The notes beneath the pieces were generated by a model, which ran no database searches, was not told the DNA's origin, and saw only the letters and a program-made list of their open reading frames with translations. This document shows, piece by piece, positions 48,082-58,059 of a stretch of 64,000 nucleotides of DNA. The position numbers and the translations under genes were made by a program. This DNA is from Novosphingobium sp. Rr 2-17. GTDB taxonomy: Bacteria; Pseudomonadota; Alphaproteobacteria; Sphingomonadales; Sphingomonadaceae. Each line of letters opens with the position of its first letter. Position 1 is the first letter of the stretch. The stretch covers positions 62,001 through 126,000 of the forward strand of contig NZ_AKFJ01000012.1 of the NCBI RefSeq assembly GCF_000272475.1. Reading direction: 5' to 3'.

Positions 48082-49662
48082 ATGAGAGAACCAGACGGCG
48101 ATCGCGTTCCCCAAGTAGGCGCGGATGAAGAGATCGGCGCGGATGAAGAGGGGGCGAGTGCCTCCGTGTGGCGCTACGCGATGGCGCGCCGTGCTTACGT
48201 CGTCGTCGATGCAGCGGACTATTTTGCGGTAATCCGCGAGGCCATGGAGGAAGCGCGTGAGCGCATCTTCATGATCGGCTGGGATTTCGATTCGCGCATC
48301 TTGCTCGAAGAAGGGCGGCGCTGGTGGCAGAAGGGCCGGCATCAGCGGTTTCCGGCTCGGCTGGGCACGTTCATGCTGTGGCTGGTGCGCCGCCGGCCTG
48401 GACTGGAGATCCGGCTGCTCAAATGGAATTTCGCGCTGTTCAAGTACCTCACGCGCGGAACCATGCTGTTCGATGTGGTGCGCTGGGTCTTCAACAAAAG
48501 CATCGATTTCAAGTTCGATTCCGCCCATCCGATGGGATGCAGCCATCACCAGAAGATCGTGGTGATCGACGATGTGTTCGCGGCATGCGGTGGCATCGAT
48601 ATGACGTCGGACCGCTGGGACACGCCCGAGCATCTGCCGACCGACCCGCGCCGCAAACGCCCGAACGGTGCGCTCTATGGCCCATGGCACGACGTGACGA
48701 TGGTGATGGATGGACCGATCGCCACCGCGCTGGGGGAATTGGGCGCGGAACGCTGGAAAGTGGCCGGGGGAGGCGAGTTGGCGCCGTGCCGTCCCCGCGA
48801 AGATCCGATCTGGCCGGGTATGCTGCGCACCGAGTTCGAAAACGTCGAGATCGGTATCGCTCGCACGCGGGCGAAATACGGCGACTGCTCGCAAGTGAGC
48901 GAGATCGAAGAGCTGTTCGTCGAGCAGATCCGCCGGGCGAAGCGCTTCATCTATGCCGAAACGCAGTATTTCGCCTCGCGCGCGATCGCCGAGGCCATCT
49001 GCGAGCGGCTGCTGGAAGAAGACCCGCCCGAGTTCCTCATCATCAATCCGCGCAGCGCGGATGGGTGGTTGGAGCAAGTGGCGATGGACACCGCCCGGGT
49101 CGAGCTGGTCAACACGCTGGATCATGTGGACCGCAAGCAGCGGTTCCGAATCTATAATCCGCTGACCACCGAGGGGACGCCGATCTACGTTCATGCCAAG
49201 CTGATGATCGTCGATGACGAGATCTTGCGGGTCGGGTCCGCCAACATGAACAACCGCTCGATGGGCCTCGACAGCGAATGCGACGTGTTCATCGACGCGG
49301 CACGGCCCGCCAACGGCCACGTCGTCCCCGCGATCACCGCGTTGCGGATGCGCCTGCTGTCCGAACATTGCGGAATAAGCGAGGCGGAAGTGGCCGAAGG
49401 GATCGAACGTCACGGCTCAATGGCGGCGATGATCGACGCGCTCAACCGCGACGGTCCGCGCGCGGGTCGCAAATATCTTGAGCGGCTACCCTTGATCGCC
49501 TTGTCGGATGCTGAAAGAGCGGTGGGCGAAAGCGCGATCCTCGATCCCGAACGTCCGGACGAAATGTTCGAAGCGATCGAGCGGCGTGGGTTGTTTCGCC
49601 GGAAAGGGCAATTGATGCGAGTCCGGTTGATGCGCAAGTTGAGAAGGAATTCCAAGCGATGA
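48082..49662 (+). CDS. Phospholipase D family protein (two HKD motifs)
   Basis: From the ATG at 48082 the protein is 526 residues. Two HKD motifs are intact: His156/Lys158 in SHHQKIVVIDD and His371/Lys373 in HAKLMIVDDE, both followed by the expected GS/GG-N-type residues (GSANMNNRSMG). No signal peptide or membrane helix is obvious. Such proteins act as phospholipases or phosphatidyltransferases; the layout resembles PLD-type enzymes rather than cardiolipin synthases with membrane helices. An 18-bp in-frame duplication near the start encodes two GADEE units. Its stop overlaps folE (ATGA). The start is uncertain. Confidence 0.85.
   Translation: MREPDGDRVPQVGADEEIGADEEGASASVWRYAMARRAYVVVDAADYFAVIREAMEEARERIFMIGWDFDSRILLEEGRRWWQKGRHQRFPARLGTFMLWLVRRRPGLEIRLLKWNFALFKYLTRGTMLFDVVRWVFNKSIDFKFDSAHPMGCSHHQKIVVIDDVFAACGGIDMTSDRWDTPEHLPTDPRRKRPNGALYGPWHDVTMVMDGPIATALGELGAERWKVAGGGELAPCRPREDPIWPGMLRTEFENVEIGIARTRAKYGDCSQVSEIEELFVEQIRRAKRFIYAETQYFASRAIAEAICERLLEEDPPEFLIINPRSADGWLEQVAMDTARVELVNTLDHVDRKQRFRIYNPLTTEGTPIYVHAKLMIVDDEILRVGSANMNNRSMGLDSECDVFIDAARPANGHVVPAITALRMRLLSEHCGISEAEVAEGIERHGSMAAMIDALNRDGPRAGRKYLERLPLIALSDAERAVGESAILDPERPDEMFEAIERRGLFRRKGQLMRVRLMRKLRRNSKR
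48118..48150. repeat. Short in-frame direct repeat within the phospholipase gene
   Basis: GGCGCGGATGAAGAG occurs at 48118-48132 and 48136-48150, an 18-bp period that encodes two GADEE units. Replication slippage is the likely origin. Confidence 0.8.
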
Positions 49663-50267
49663 GCAACCTGCTCGGTCCGGACGACGACAATCCCCTGGGC
49701 AAACCTCAGGTTCCTGATGATGTGCAAGAGGCCGTCCGCACGTTGATTCGGTGGGCGGGCGACGATCCGGCGCGCGAAGGCCTGCTCGATACGCCCAAGC
49801 GCGTCGCGCGGGCGTGGCTGGAATATTGCCAGGGCTATCAGGAAGACCCGGCGATCCACATGTCCAAGGTGTTCGAGGAAGTGGGCGGCTATGACGAGGT
49901 CGTGCTGCTCAAGGACATTCCGTTCCAGTCGCACTGCGAACATCACATGGCGCCGATCATCGGCAAGGCGGCGATCGCCTATCTGCCCAAGAACCATGTG
50001 GTGGGTATCTCAAAACTGGCGCGCGTGCTGCATGGCTATGCGCGGCGGCTGCAGATTCAGGAACGGCTGACCGCCGAAGTGGCGCAGTGCATCTGGGAGC
50101 ATCTGCAGCCCCAGGGCGTGGCGGTGGTGATCGAGGCGAGCCATGCCTGCATGACCGCGCGCGGCGTGCGCACGCCCGGTGTCAGCATGATTACCAGCCG
50201 GATGATGGGCACCTTCCTGAAGGACGAGCGCTCACGCAAGGAAGTGCTCAGCCTGATGGGCTACTAA
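49659..50267 (+). CDS. folE: GTP cyclohydrolase I
   Basis: Makes dihydroneopterin triphosphate from GTP, the first step of folate synthesis. The 202-residue protein has the zinc site (Cys in SHCEHHMAPIIG and Cys in SHACMTARGV), the active-site His pair in the first motif, and GISKLARVLHGYARRLQIQERLT. The ATG overlaps the phospholipase stop (ATGA). All residues of a type IA enzyme are present. Confidence 0.97.
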   Translation: MSNLLGPDDDNPLGKPQVPDDVQEAVRTLIRWAGDDPAREGLLDTPKRVARAWLEYCQGYQEDPAIHMSKVFEEVGGYDEVVLLKDIPFQSHCEHHMAPIIGKAAIAYLPKNHVVGISKLARVLHGYARRLQIQERLTAEVAQCIWEHLQPQGVAVVIEASHACMTARGVRTPGVSMITSRMMGTFLKDERSRKEVLSLMGY

Positions 50268-50291
50268 GAAGCGGGATCGAGACGGGGCATT

Positions 50292-51785
50292 GTGAACGAT
50301 CATCGCGCACTGCCGCCCCAGCCTGATGGCCGGACGGGCTGGTCACGCCTTAGCGGGCTTTACGCGCTGGTGCCGGCAGGCATGCTGCTGGTGCTGTTGC
50401 TGCGCCGGGTGTGGGACGTGGACATCTTCTGGCAGCTCAAGCTGGGCGAGCTGATCCTGGCCCATCACGGCCCGATCGCGCGCGAACCGTTCGCGGCGCT
50501 GCATCTGGGTGAGCCGCTACCGGCCGTCGCCTGGGCGGGCCAAGCGCTGATGGCAGGCGCGCGGTTGCTGGGCGGGTGGAGCCTGCTGCGGCTGTTCGAC
50601 GCGCTATGCTGGCTGGGCGGCTTTTGGGCGGTGGCCTGGGCTTGTCGGCGGCGCGGTGCCTCTGCGCCGGCGGTCGCCCTTGCGCTGGGGTTGGCCTTCG
50701 TCGCTGCCCTGCCAACCGCGAGCATTCGGCCGCAGAGCTTTGGCTGCCTGTGCTTTGGCTTGCTGTTGGCACTGCAGCGGCTGGGGCTGCGACCGCGCAC
50801 CACGATCCTGCTGGGGGTGCCGCTGCTGGTTGCGTGGCAGAACCTGCACCCCTCGGTCAGCGTTGGCGCGTTGGCGATGGGGGTGACCGCGCTGGTGGGC
50901 TGGATCGCCTGGGCAAAGGATCGTTCTCGACCCATACCGCTGGCTCCCTCGGCGCTGGCGGCGGCGGCGCTGGCGGCGATCTTCGCGACGCCCGACGGCA
51001 TCGGCATTCTGGACGTGTCCGCCCGCAATGCCGATGCGAGCATGGCGATCGGGGCGAGCGAATGGCTGCCGCTGTGGATCGCGGGCAATCACACCAATGC
51101 GCTTCCCGTGGTGCTGGTGGCAGCGATCGCCGCGTGGTTCGTCGTCCGCCATCGTGGCCGCATCGACGTTTCAGAGATCGCGGTGGCGCTGGCGTTGCTG
51201 GCGCTGACCGTTACGGCCTATCGCTTCGTGGTATTCTGGGCCATCGCCATGGTGCCCGTTATCGCGCGTGCGGCTGAGGGTTTCGGCGGGACCAAAGAGA
51301 GCCGCCCGCCGCAGTGGCTCGCCGCTACCGCCGTCGCGGTCGTGGCGTTGCTGGTGCCATCGATTGCGCCCACGCGGTTTGCCAACTCGCTGCCGCTGGC
51401 CGCCATCGCGCACCTCAAACGGCAGCACGTTTCAGGCACAATCTATGCGGATTTCCCGTTCGGCGGGCCCGTTATCGACGCTGGCTACCCCAATTGGCAC
51501 GTCGCCTACGACGGGCGCTATTATCGCTACTCCCGCGATGAATGGCGCTACAACGGAGGCATCGAGAACGGCATCGTTCCGCTGATCGACGTCATGCACA
51601 AATGGAACCCCGCCGCTTTTGTCCTGAACGAACGCCATAATTCGCCGCTGGTACAAGAACTTGCGCGCAGCCGCGCATGGCAGCGGATCTATGCGGGCGA
51701 GGGCGTGGTGGTCTACGTGCCCCGGATCATTCGACGCGCCTCGCGCACGCTTCACGAGGGCAGGCGCGGGGTCGATAAACGGTAA
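50292..51785 (+). CDS. Polytopic membrane protein, GT-C-like, unknown
   Basis: The 497-residue protein has about ten predicted helices in residues 22-365 and a soluble C-terminal domain of about 120 residues. The first periplasmic loop reads RRVWDVDIFWQLKLGELILA, the DxDxxWxLxxGxxI pattern found in many GT-C-fold proteins. The tail contains FPFGGPVIDAGYPNWHVAYDGRYYRY, as in uncharacterised relatives. It starts at GTG 50292, 24 bp after folE. Sugar transfer from a polyprenyl donor is possible but not shown. Confidence 0.75.
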   Translation: MNDHRALPPQPDGRTGWSRLSGLYALVPAGMLLVLLLRRVWDVDIFWQLKLGELILAHHGPIAREPFAALHLGEPLPAVAWAGQALMAGARLLGGWSLLRLFDALCWLGGFWAVAWACRRRGASAPAVALALGLAFVAALPTASIRPQSFGCLCFGLLLALQRLGLRPRTTILLGVPLLVAWQNLHPSVSVGALAMGVTALVGWIAWAKDRSRPIPLAPSALAAAALAAIFATPDGIGILDVSARNADASMAIGASEWLPLWIAGNHTNALPVVLVAAIAAWFVVRHRGRIDVSEIAVALALLALTVTAYRFVVFWAIAMVPVIARAAEGFGGTKESRPPQWLAATAVAVVALLVPSIAPTRFANSLPLAAIAHLKRQHVSGTIYADFPFGGPVIDAGYPNWHVAYDGRYYRYSRDEWRYNGGIENGIVPLIDVMHKWNPAAFVLNERHNSPLVQELARSRAWQRIYAGEGVVVYVPRIIRRASRTLHEGRRGVDKR

Positions 51786-51816
51786 GGGCGGCGCCAGCCG
51801 AAGCCCGCGCCGCCCT
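51785..51816. terminator. Hairpin after the GT-C-like gene, likely terminator
   Basis: AGGGCGGCGC (51785-51794) and GCGCCGCCCT (51807-51816) form a perfect 10-bp stem with a 12-nt loop directly at the stop codon, between convergent genes. No T-run follows. Confidence 0.7.
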
Positions 51817-51865
51817 CACTGCACGCTAACCGCGCCTTATCGACACTTTATCGACACGTTGTCGT

Positions 51866-52345
51866 TCAAAGCTGGCCGAGCAGATACTCAGCCGTGCTGA
51901 CCTCGAACGAACCGGCGGCCTCGACGTTGACCTGCTCGACGACACCGTCGTTGACCAACAGCGAGTAGCGCTGGCTCCGCTTGCCCATGCCGAAACCCGA
52001 CCCGTCGAGCACCAGGCCCAGCGCCTCGGCGAACTCGGCATTGCCGTCCGCCAGGAAGGTCACGCCCTTGGAATCGGCAGCCTTGCTCCACGCGCCCAGC
52101 ACGAACGCATCGTTCACCGCGGTGCAGACGATCTCGTCCACACCCTTGGCCTTGATCTCGTCCGCCTTATCGACGAAGCCGGGCAAGTGCTTGGCCGAGC
52201 AAGTGGGTGTAAACGCACCAGGAACCGCGAAAATCGCGACTTTCTTGCCAGCGAAATAGTCGGCAGTCTGGACCGGCTCGGGGCCGCTTTCGCCAACCTT
52301 GGTCAGCTTGACGTCAGGCAGCTTATCTCCAACGGCGATCGTCAT
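51866..52345 (-). CDS. Peroxiredoxin, Prx5/AhpE-like
   Basis: Reduces hydrogen peroxide or organic peroxides. The 159-residue thioredoxin-fold protein has the peroxidatic Cys49 in PGAFTPTCSAKHLPGF, the PxxxTxxC motif of the Prx5 family, and Cys74 in DEIVCTAV, which may be non-resolving. The reductant could be glutaredoxin or glutathione, supported by a glutathione reductase gene in the same window. It is monocistronic and divergent from ahcY. Confidence 0.95.
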   Translation of the reverse strand: MTIAVGDKLPDVKLTKVGESGPEPVQTADYFAGKKVAIFAVPGAFTPTCSAKHLPGFVDKADEIKAKGVDEIVCTAVNDAFVLGAWSKAADSKGVTFLADGNAEFAEALGLVLDGSGFGMGKRSQRYSLLVNDGVVEQVNVEAAGSFEVSTAEYLLGQL

Positions 52346-52456
52346 AGTTCAGTTCTTTCTGCAAGTTTGAGTCGGGCTCGGCGCAGATATAGGCCGCCTT
52401 GATGGCCACACAACGGCTGCGGCGATGTCGCGACCGGGATAGCCCACAAGGCGATC

Positions 52457-52476
52457 ATATAAAGATATCTTTATAT
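52457..52476. promoter_or_regulatory. Perfect 20-bp palindromic operator upstream of ahcY, SahR-like candidate
   Basis: ATATAAAGATATCTTTATAT is a perfect palindrome in otherwise GC-rich DNA, 107 bp before the ahcY start. SahR, an ArsR-family regulator that senses S-adenosylhomocysteine, controls ahcY in many Proteobacteria and binds AT-rich palindromes with a GATATC-like core. The assignment is by position and form only; no regulator gene is next to it. Confidence 0.65.
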
Positions 52477-52490
52477 TTGCGCGGCGCAGT

Positions 52491-52546
52491 GAGAACCGTT
52501 ACGGATGCGCGCAACATCGGCGTTGGCGATTGCCCTATCGGTTCTC
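52491..52546 (+). ncRNA. Hairpin in the ahcY 5' untranslated region
   Basis: GAGAACCG (52491-52498) and CGGTTCTC (52539-52546) make a perfect 8-bp stem closing a 40-nt loop that contains a possible CAAC/GTTG inner pairing. The canonical SAH riboswitch core (GAGGAGCGCUGC) is absent. It may be a structured leader or part of a hairpin unrelated to ligand binding. Confidence 0.4.
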
Positions 52547-52583
52547 TTACGTCGAACCTATGAACTAACCAGGAGCTTGCCCC

Positions 52584-54002
<1,419 letters not shown>

Positions 54003-54065
54003 TGGCGCGAAGCCCGACGAGAGCAGTGCTCCGGGCAAGCAAATCGCGTCTAAGGAAAACAACAG

Positions 54066-54108
54066 AATCTCGCCATTCCTGCGTGGGCAAGGGTGGCGAG
54101 ATTTGTTT
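54066..54108 (+). terminator. Rho-independent terminator after ahcY
   Basis: AATCTCGCCA (54066-54075) and TGGCGAGATT (54094-54103) form a perfect 10-bp stem, then TGTTT. It lies 64 bp after the ahcY stop. Confidence 0.88.
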
Positions 54109-54246
54109 ATGGGCTTACGGAATACTCGCAGGCGACACCTTTGTCGCACCCAGCGCTCACGATCCAACCACGCCCGTAGGCCTATCGACCGGATTAGCGC
54201 CGTGCCCCATTGTCACGCGCGCAGGCAGGTATCATAGCCCTAGGCG

Positions 54247-56604
54247 ATGGAAACCGAGCGCTTGTTGCCTCTTCTGATCGGCCTCATTCTCGCTGCCTGG
54301 ACGGTGGCTTCGGCGTGGGTGATCCTCTCTGCTCGGGCGCGACAGAAGCGGGCGGAGGCACAATTGCGCTCGGCCCGGCGCCTAGCGCGGATGGTCGAGG
54401 AATCGCCGGCGTTGCCGCTGCTGGTGCGCACTGACGGGCGGATCGAGGCAAGCTTGCGACTGGCCCAGTGGCTAGGCCTCGACGGCGTACCGCAGTTTCT
54501 TTCCGAACTTAACGGCAACGGGCGCGGACTGCCCTCGGAAAAACTGGCGGAATTAACAGAGGCAGTGCGGCGCACCCAAAAGACGGCGGCGCCGTTCCGG
54601 ATGGCGGTGACGCCTCTCGGCTCAACTCACAGCCTGGCGCTGCGGGGCCATTTGGCCGATCCGCAAGTCTCGCCCGGCGGCGCCGCGCTGGTATGGGTCT
54701 TCGATTTTTCCGACAGCGAGACCGAGCTGAACCGCCTGCGCGATGAAGCTTCGCGAGCGCGAGGGGATTTTCATGCGCTTGTCTCGTTAATTGAGGCGGC
54801 GCCGATGCCGATGTGGTTCCGCCGTCCGGATGGCGAATTGCAGCTCGTCAACCATGCCTACGTTGCCGCCGTGGGCGCGGATGATGCCCAAGGCGTGGTG
54901 GCGCGCGGGACCGAATTGATCGAGGCCGGGGACGGCGTCAGTCCGGCTCAGGTCGCACGACAGGCGGCGGAAAAAGGCTCACCGATTGAGCGCATCGTTT
55001 CCACCACGATCGCAGGGCAGCGCCGGACCTTGCGGGTCAGCGACCTGCCGCTGGGGGCGGATGGCGTTGCCGGCTATGCCATCGATATCGAAGACCTCGA
55101 AGAGATGTCGCGCTCGTTCCGCGCCTTCCGCGAAGCGCAGCGTGGTTTGCTCGATCAGTTGTCCGCCGGCGTCGCACAGTTCGACGCGAAGAAGCGGCTG
55201 ACTTTCGCAAACCAGCCCTTCCAGCGCTTGTTCAAACTGCCCGCGCGGATGTTGCAGGACCAGCCTGCGTTCGAACGGCTGCTGGATGCGGCGCGCGATG
55301 CTGGTCGCGTGCCCGAAGCGCGAGACTTCCCCGCCTGGCGCCGGGAAAAGGCAGCTTGGTTCGCGTCGGGCTATGCGCAGGAAGAAGCCTGGGCTTTGGC
55401 CGACGGCATGCACTTGCGGATCGTGGCTCAGCCCGTGCCGGACGGTGGGCTGTTGCTGATCGTCGAGGACCGGACCGAGCAGTTGCGCCTGTCCGCCGTG
55501 CGCGACACGCTGCTGCGTACCCGCACTGCCACGTTCGACAGCTTGTTCGAATCGATCGCCGTTTTCGCGCCCGATGGCCGCATGCAGTTATGGAATCGCC
55601 GCTTTGCCGCCGACTGGGGCCTTGAGAGCGACTTTCTGGACACCCATCCGCATGTCGAAAGCCTGCTGAGCAAGATCGGTCCGCGCCTGAAACGACCGAC
55701 CGAGGCTGAGACAGTGGGCGATGTCGTGCGCGCGGCTACCCTCGATCGCACCCAAAAGGGTGGACGCATTGCGCTGGCCGATGGGCGCATGCTGGAATTT
55801 GCGGGGGTTCCGCTGCCGGACGGCAACGGCCTACTGGCCGTTCTCGACATCACCGATTCGCAGAAGGCCGAAGACGCCTTGCGCGAAAGCAATGCCGCGC
55901 TGATCGAGGCGGATGCGATCAAGACGCGCTTCCTGGCGAACATGAGCAAGGAGTTGCGCACGCCGCTTACCTCGATTGGCGGCTTTGCAGAGATGCTGGA
56001 CCTAGGCTTGGGCGGTGACTTGAGCGAGCCGGGCAAGGACTACGTCCACTCGATCATCACGGCTTCGGCGCAACTGGCTGAGCATATCGATGGTTTGCTG
56101 GATCTGTCGCAGAGCGAAGCCGGCCTGCTGCCTCTCAAGTACGAAGAGATTGACCCGATGCCCTTCGTGCAGGCCGTGGTCGAGGAGCGGGCAGGGCGTT
56201 TGCACAAGGCGGGTATCACGCTGGATTTGCAGGCAAAAGGCTTGCTCAGGTCGGTTCAGGGTGATCGGCGGCGGTTGGCGCGTGCGATCGGCCATATCGT
56301 GGACAATGCGATCGAGGCCTCGCCGCGTGGGTCGCGGGTTCTGGTTTTGGTCTCGCGCGCGAAAAATGTGGCCCATGATTCCGAAGTGCTGCGTATTCTC
56401 GTGAGGGATAGCGGGGCCGGGATGGACAGCCGCAGTCTGGCACGGGCTCTCGACGGAATGCGGCTGGGTGCGGACGGAAAAGTAGAGCGTCGTCAGGGGC
56501 TTGGCCTGCCGCTCGCCCGGAGGCTCGTCGAAGCGCATGGGGGCGCGCTGGCCTTGGTGTCGGAACCAGGCAAGGGCACCAGCGCGACGATCGAATTGCC
56601 GTGA
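54247..56604 (+). CDS. DivL-like PAS sensor histidine kinase lacking the phosphoacceptor histidine
   Basis: A 785-residue protein with one N-terminal membrane helix (about residues 8-28), several PAS-like domains between residues 45 and 545, and a C-terminal kinase core. The H-box reads FLANMSKELRTPLTSIGGF, with Lys568 (codon 55948-55950) where histidine is expected. The ATPase motifs look normal: N-box IGHIVDNAIEA, G1 VRDSGAGMD, G2 GLGLPLARRLVEAHGG. Size, architecture and position between ahcY and tsaE match DivL, which in Caulobacter has tyrosine at this place and regulates CckA and CtrA. It starts a six-gene run with very tight spacing. Confidence 0.85.
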   Translation: METERLLPLLIGLILAAWTVASAWVILSARARQKRAEAQLRSARRLARMVEESPALPLLVRTDGRIEASLRLAQWLGLDGVPQFLSELNGNGRGLPSEKLAELTEAVRRTQKTAAPFRMAVTPLGSTHSLALRGHLADPQVSPGGAALVWVFDFSDSETELNRLRDEASRARGDFHALVSLIEAAPMPMWFRRPDGELQLVNHAYVAAVGADDAQGVVARGTELIEAGDGVSPAQVARQAAEKGSPIERIVSTTIAGQRRTLRVSDLPLGADGVAGYAIDIEDLEEMSRSFRAFREAQRGLLDQLSAGVAQFDAKKRLTFANQPFQRLFKLPARMLQDQPAFERLLDAARDAGRVPEARDFPAWRREKAAWFASGYAQEEAWALADGMHLRIVAQPVPDGGLLLIVEDRTEQLRLSAVRDTLLRTRTATFDSLFESIAVFAPDGRMQLWNRRFAADWGLESDFLDTHPHVESLLSKIGPRLKRPTEAETVGDVVRAATLDRTQKGGRIALADGRMLEFAGVPLPDGNGLLAVLDITDSQKAEDALRESNAALIEADAIKTRFLANMSKELRTPLTSIGGFAEMLDLGLGGDLSEPGKDYVHSIITASAQLAEHIDGLLDLSQSEAGLLPLKYEEIDPMPFVQAVVEERAGRLHKAGITLDLQAKGLLRSVQGDRRRLARAIGHIVDNAIEASPRGSRVLVLVSRAKNVAHDSEVLRILVRDSGAGMDSRSLARALDGMRLGADGKVERRQGLGLPLARRLVEAHGGALALVSEPGKGTSATIELP

Positions 56605-56617
56605 GCGGGGGTTTCTC

Positions 56618-57064
56618 ATGACCCTTCGGTTGCCCGACCTGGCGGCCATGGATCGGTTCGGGCGCGCGATCGCCAAGGTCTTGCGCGCCGGCGATGTCGT
56701 TGCGCTAACGGGTGGATTAGGTGCGGGTAAGACGACATTAGCGCGCGCGATCATCGCCGGGCTGGGTCACCAGGGCGAAGTGCCGTCACCCAGCTTTTCG
56801 ATCATCGAGGTCTACGATCCGCCATCGGTACGCCTGCCCCTGATCCATGCCGACTTCTACCGCTTGGCGCACCCATCCGAAGCCGATGAGATCGGCCTTG
56901 ACGATTATCGCGACGGAGCTGCCCTTCTTGCCGAGTGGCCCGACCATGCTGGCGGCTTCTCGCACGAGGCGGGTTGCCTTTCGATTTTGCTCGAAGTTGC
57001 GGATGGCGGGCGGATCGCCATTGTCGAGGCAGGGGCGGATTGGCTAGGGCGGGTGCCAGAATGA
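56618..57064 (+). CDS. tsaE: tRNA threonylcarbamoyladenosine biosynthesis ATPase TsaE
   Basis: The P-loop ATPase of the t6A37 machinery, working with TsaB and TsaD. The 148-residue protein has Walker A TGGLGAGKTTLAR, PSPSFSII and HADFYRL. The ATG at 56618 lies 13 bp after the kinase stop; earlier in-frame codons fall inside the kinase gene. It overlaps amgK by 4 bp. Confidence 0.95.
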   Translation: MTLRLPDLAAMDRFGRAIAKVLRAGDVVALTGGLGAGKTTLARAIIAGLGHQGEVPSPSFSIIEVYDPPSVRLPLIHADFYRLAHPSEADEIGLDDYRDGAALLAEWPDHAGGFSHEAGCLSILLEVADGGRIAIVEAGADWLGRVPE

Positions 57065-58059
57065 CGCAGAACCAGCAAAACCTGCCGCAAGGCCTCGACG
57101 CTTTTCTTGCCGCTGCCGGATGGGGCGGCGCTGAGGTTGAACCGCTGCCGGGCGACGCATCGTTCCGGCGCTATTTCCGCATGCGCCAGGCGAGCGGGGA
57201 AACCGCGATGCTGATGGACGCGCCGCCGCCCACCGAAGACCCGCAGCCGTTCCTGCGCGCTGCCCGCTGGCTTGACGGCCACGGTATGCGCGCGCCGCGC
57301 ATCCTGCACGACGATGCCCAGCGAGGCCTCGTCCTGCTGGAGGATTTTGGCGAGGCCCGGATGCGGGACTACCTGGATCAATGGCCGGACGACGAGATCG
57401 CAATCTATTCCGGTGCGGTCGATACGCTGGTCCAGCTTCACCAACTGCCGCCTGGGCCGTTCCCCGATTATTCGATGGCGGAGTACATCCGCGAGGCGCG
57501 GCTGTTCGTCGAATGGTATTGTTCGGTGCAAAGCCTCTACGTCGATATGCAAGGATTCATTGCGGCATGGGCGGCGGTGCTGGCGCCGTCAGTGTCGCGC
57601 CAGCGGCCCGGCGTGACTGTGCTGCGAGACTACCACGCCGAGAACATCATGCTGCTGGGCGATCTTGAAAAACAGGGCCTGCTCGATTTCCAGGACGCGC
57701 TGGTCGGCCATCCGGCCTATGATCTGGTGTCGCTGCTGCAGGATGCCCGCCGCAAGGTCTCGCCGGAGATCGAGGCGAAGATGTTCGATCGCTATCTGCA
57801 GGCCACCGGGGTCGATCCCGAAACCTTCCTGGCCGATTACGCGTGCCTGGGTGCGCAGCGTAACGCCAAGATCGTGGGCATCTTCGTCCGGCTTTGGAAG
57901 CGCGATGGCAAGCCGCGCTATCTCGACCTGATCCCGCGTGTATGGGAATTGCTGGAGCGCGATCTGGGGCATCCGGTGCTGGCGCCCGTCGCTGCGTGGT
58001 TCGATGCCAACATCCCGGCTGAGCTTCGCGTCGCCGGCGGCGGGGAGTTCGCACGATGA
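57061..58059 (+). CDS. amgK: AmgK-like aminosugar kinase (APH-family phosphotransferase)
   Basis: In peptidoglycan recycling, AmgK phosphorylates N-acetylmuramate at the anomeric position. The 332-residue protein has the APH fold: GDASFRRYFRM, LLEDFGEARMRDYL, the catalytic Asp in LRDYHAENIML and the metal-binding Asp in LLDFQDALVGHPAYDLVSLLQDARR. The next gene, murU, makes the UDP-activated product, which supports the assignment over aminoglycoside phosphorylation. It starts inside the tsaE stop (ATGA). Confidence 0.92.
   Translation: MTQNQQNLPQGLDAFLAAAGWGGAEVEPLPGDASFRRYFRMRQASGETAMLMDAPPPTEDPQPFLRAARWLDGHGMRAPRILHDDAQRGLVLLEDFGEARMRDYLDQWPDDEIAIYSGAVDTLVQLHQLPPGPFPDYSMAEYIREARLFVEWYCSVQSLYVDMQGFIAAWAAVLAPSVSRQRPGVTVLRDYHAENIMLLGDLEKQGLLDFQDALVGHPAYDLVSLLQDARRKVSPEIEAKMFDRYLQATGVDPETFLADYACLGAQRNAKIVGIFVRLWKRDGKPRYLDLIPRVWELLERDLGHPVLAPVAAWFDANIPAELRVAGGGEFAR

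Noticed and set aside
52478..52583. SAH or SAM riboswitch upstream of ahcY
   Set aside because: The conserved core of the SAH riboswitch is not present and I cannot build its pseudoknot; only an 8-bp hairpin is supported.
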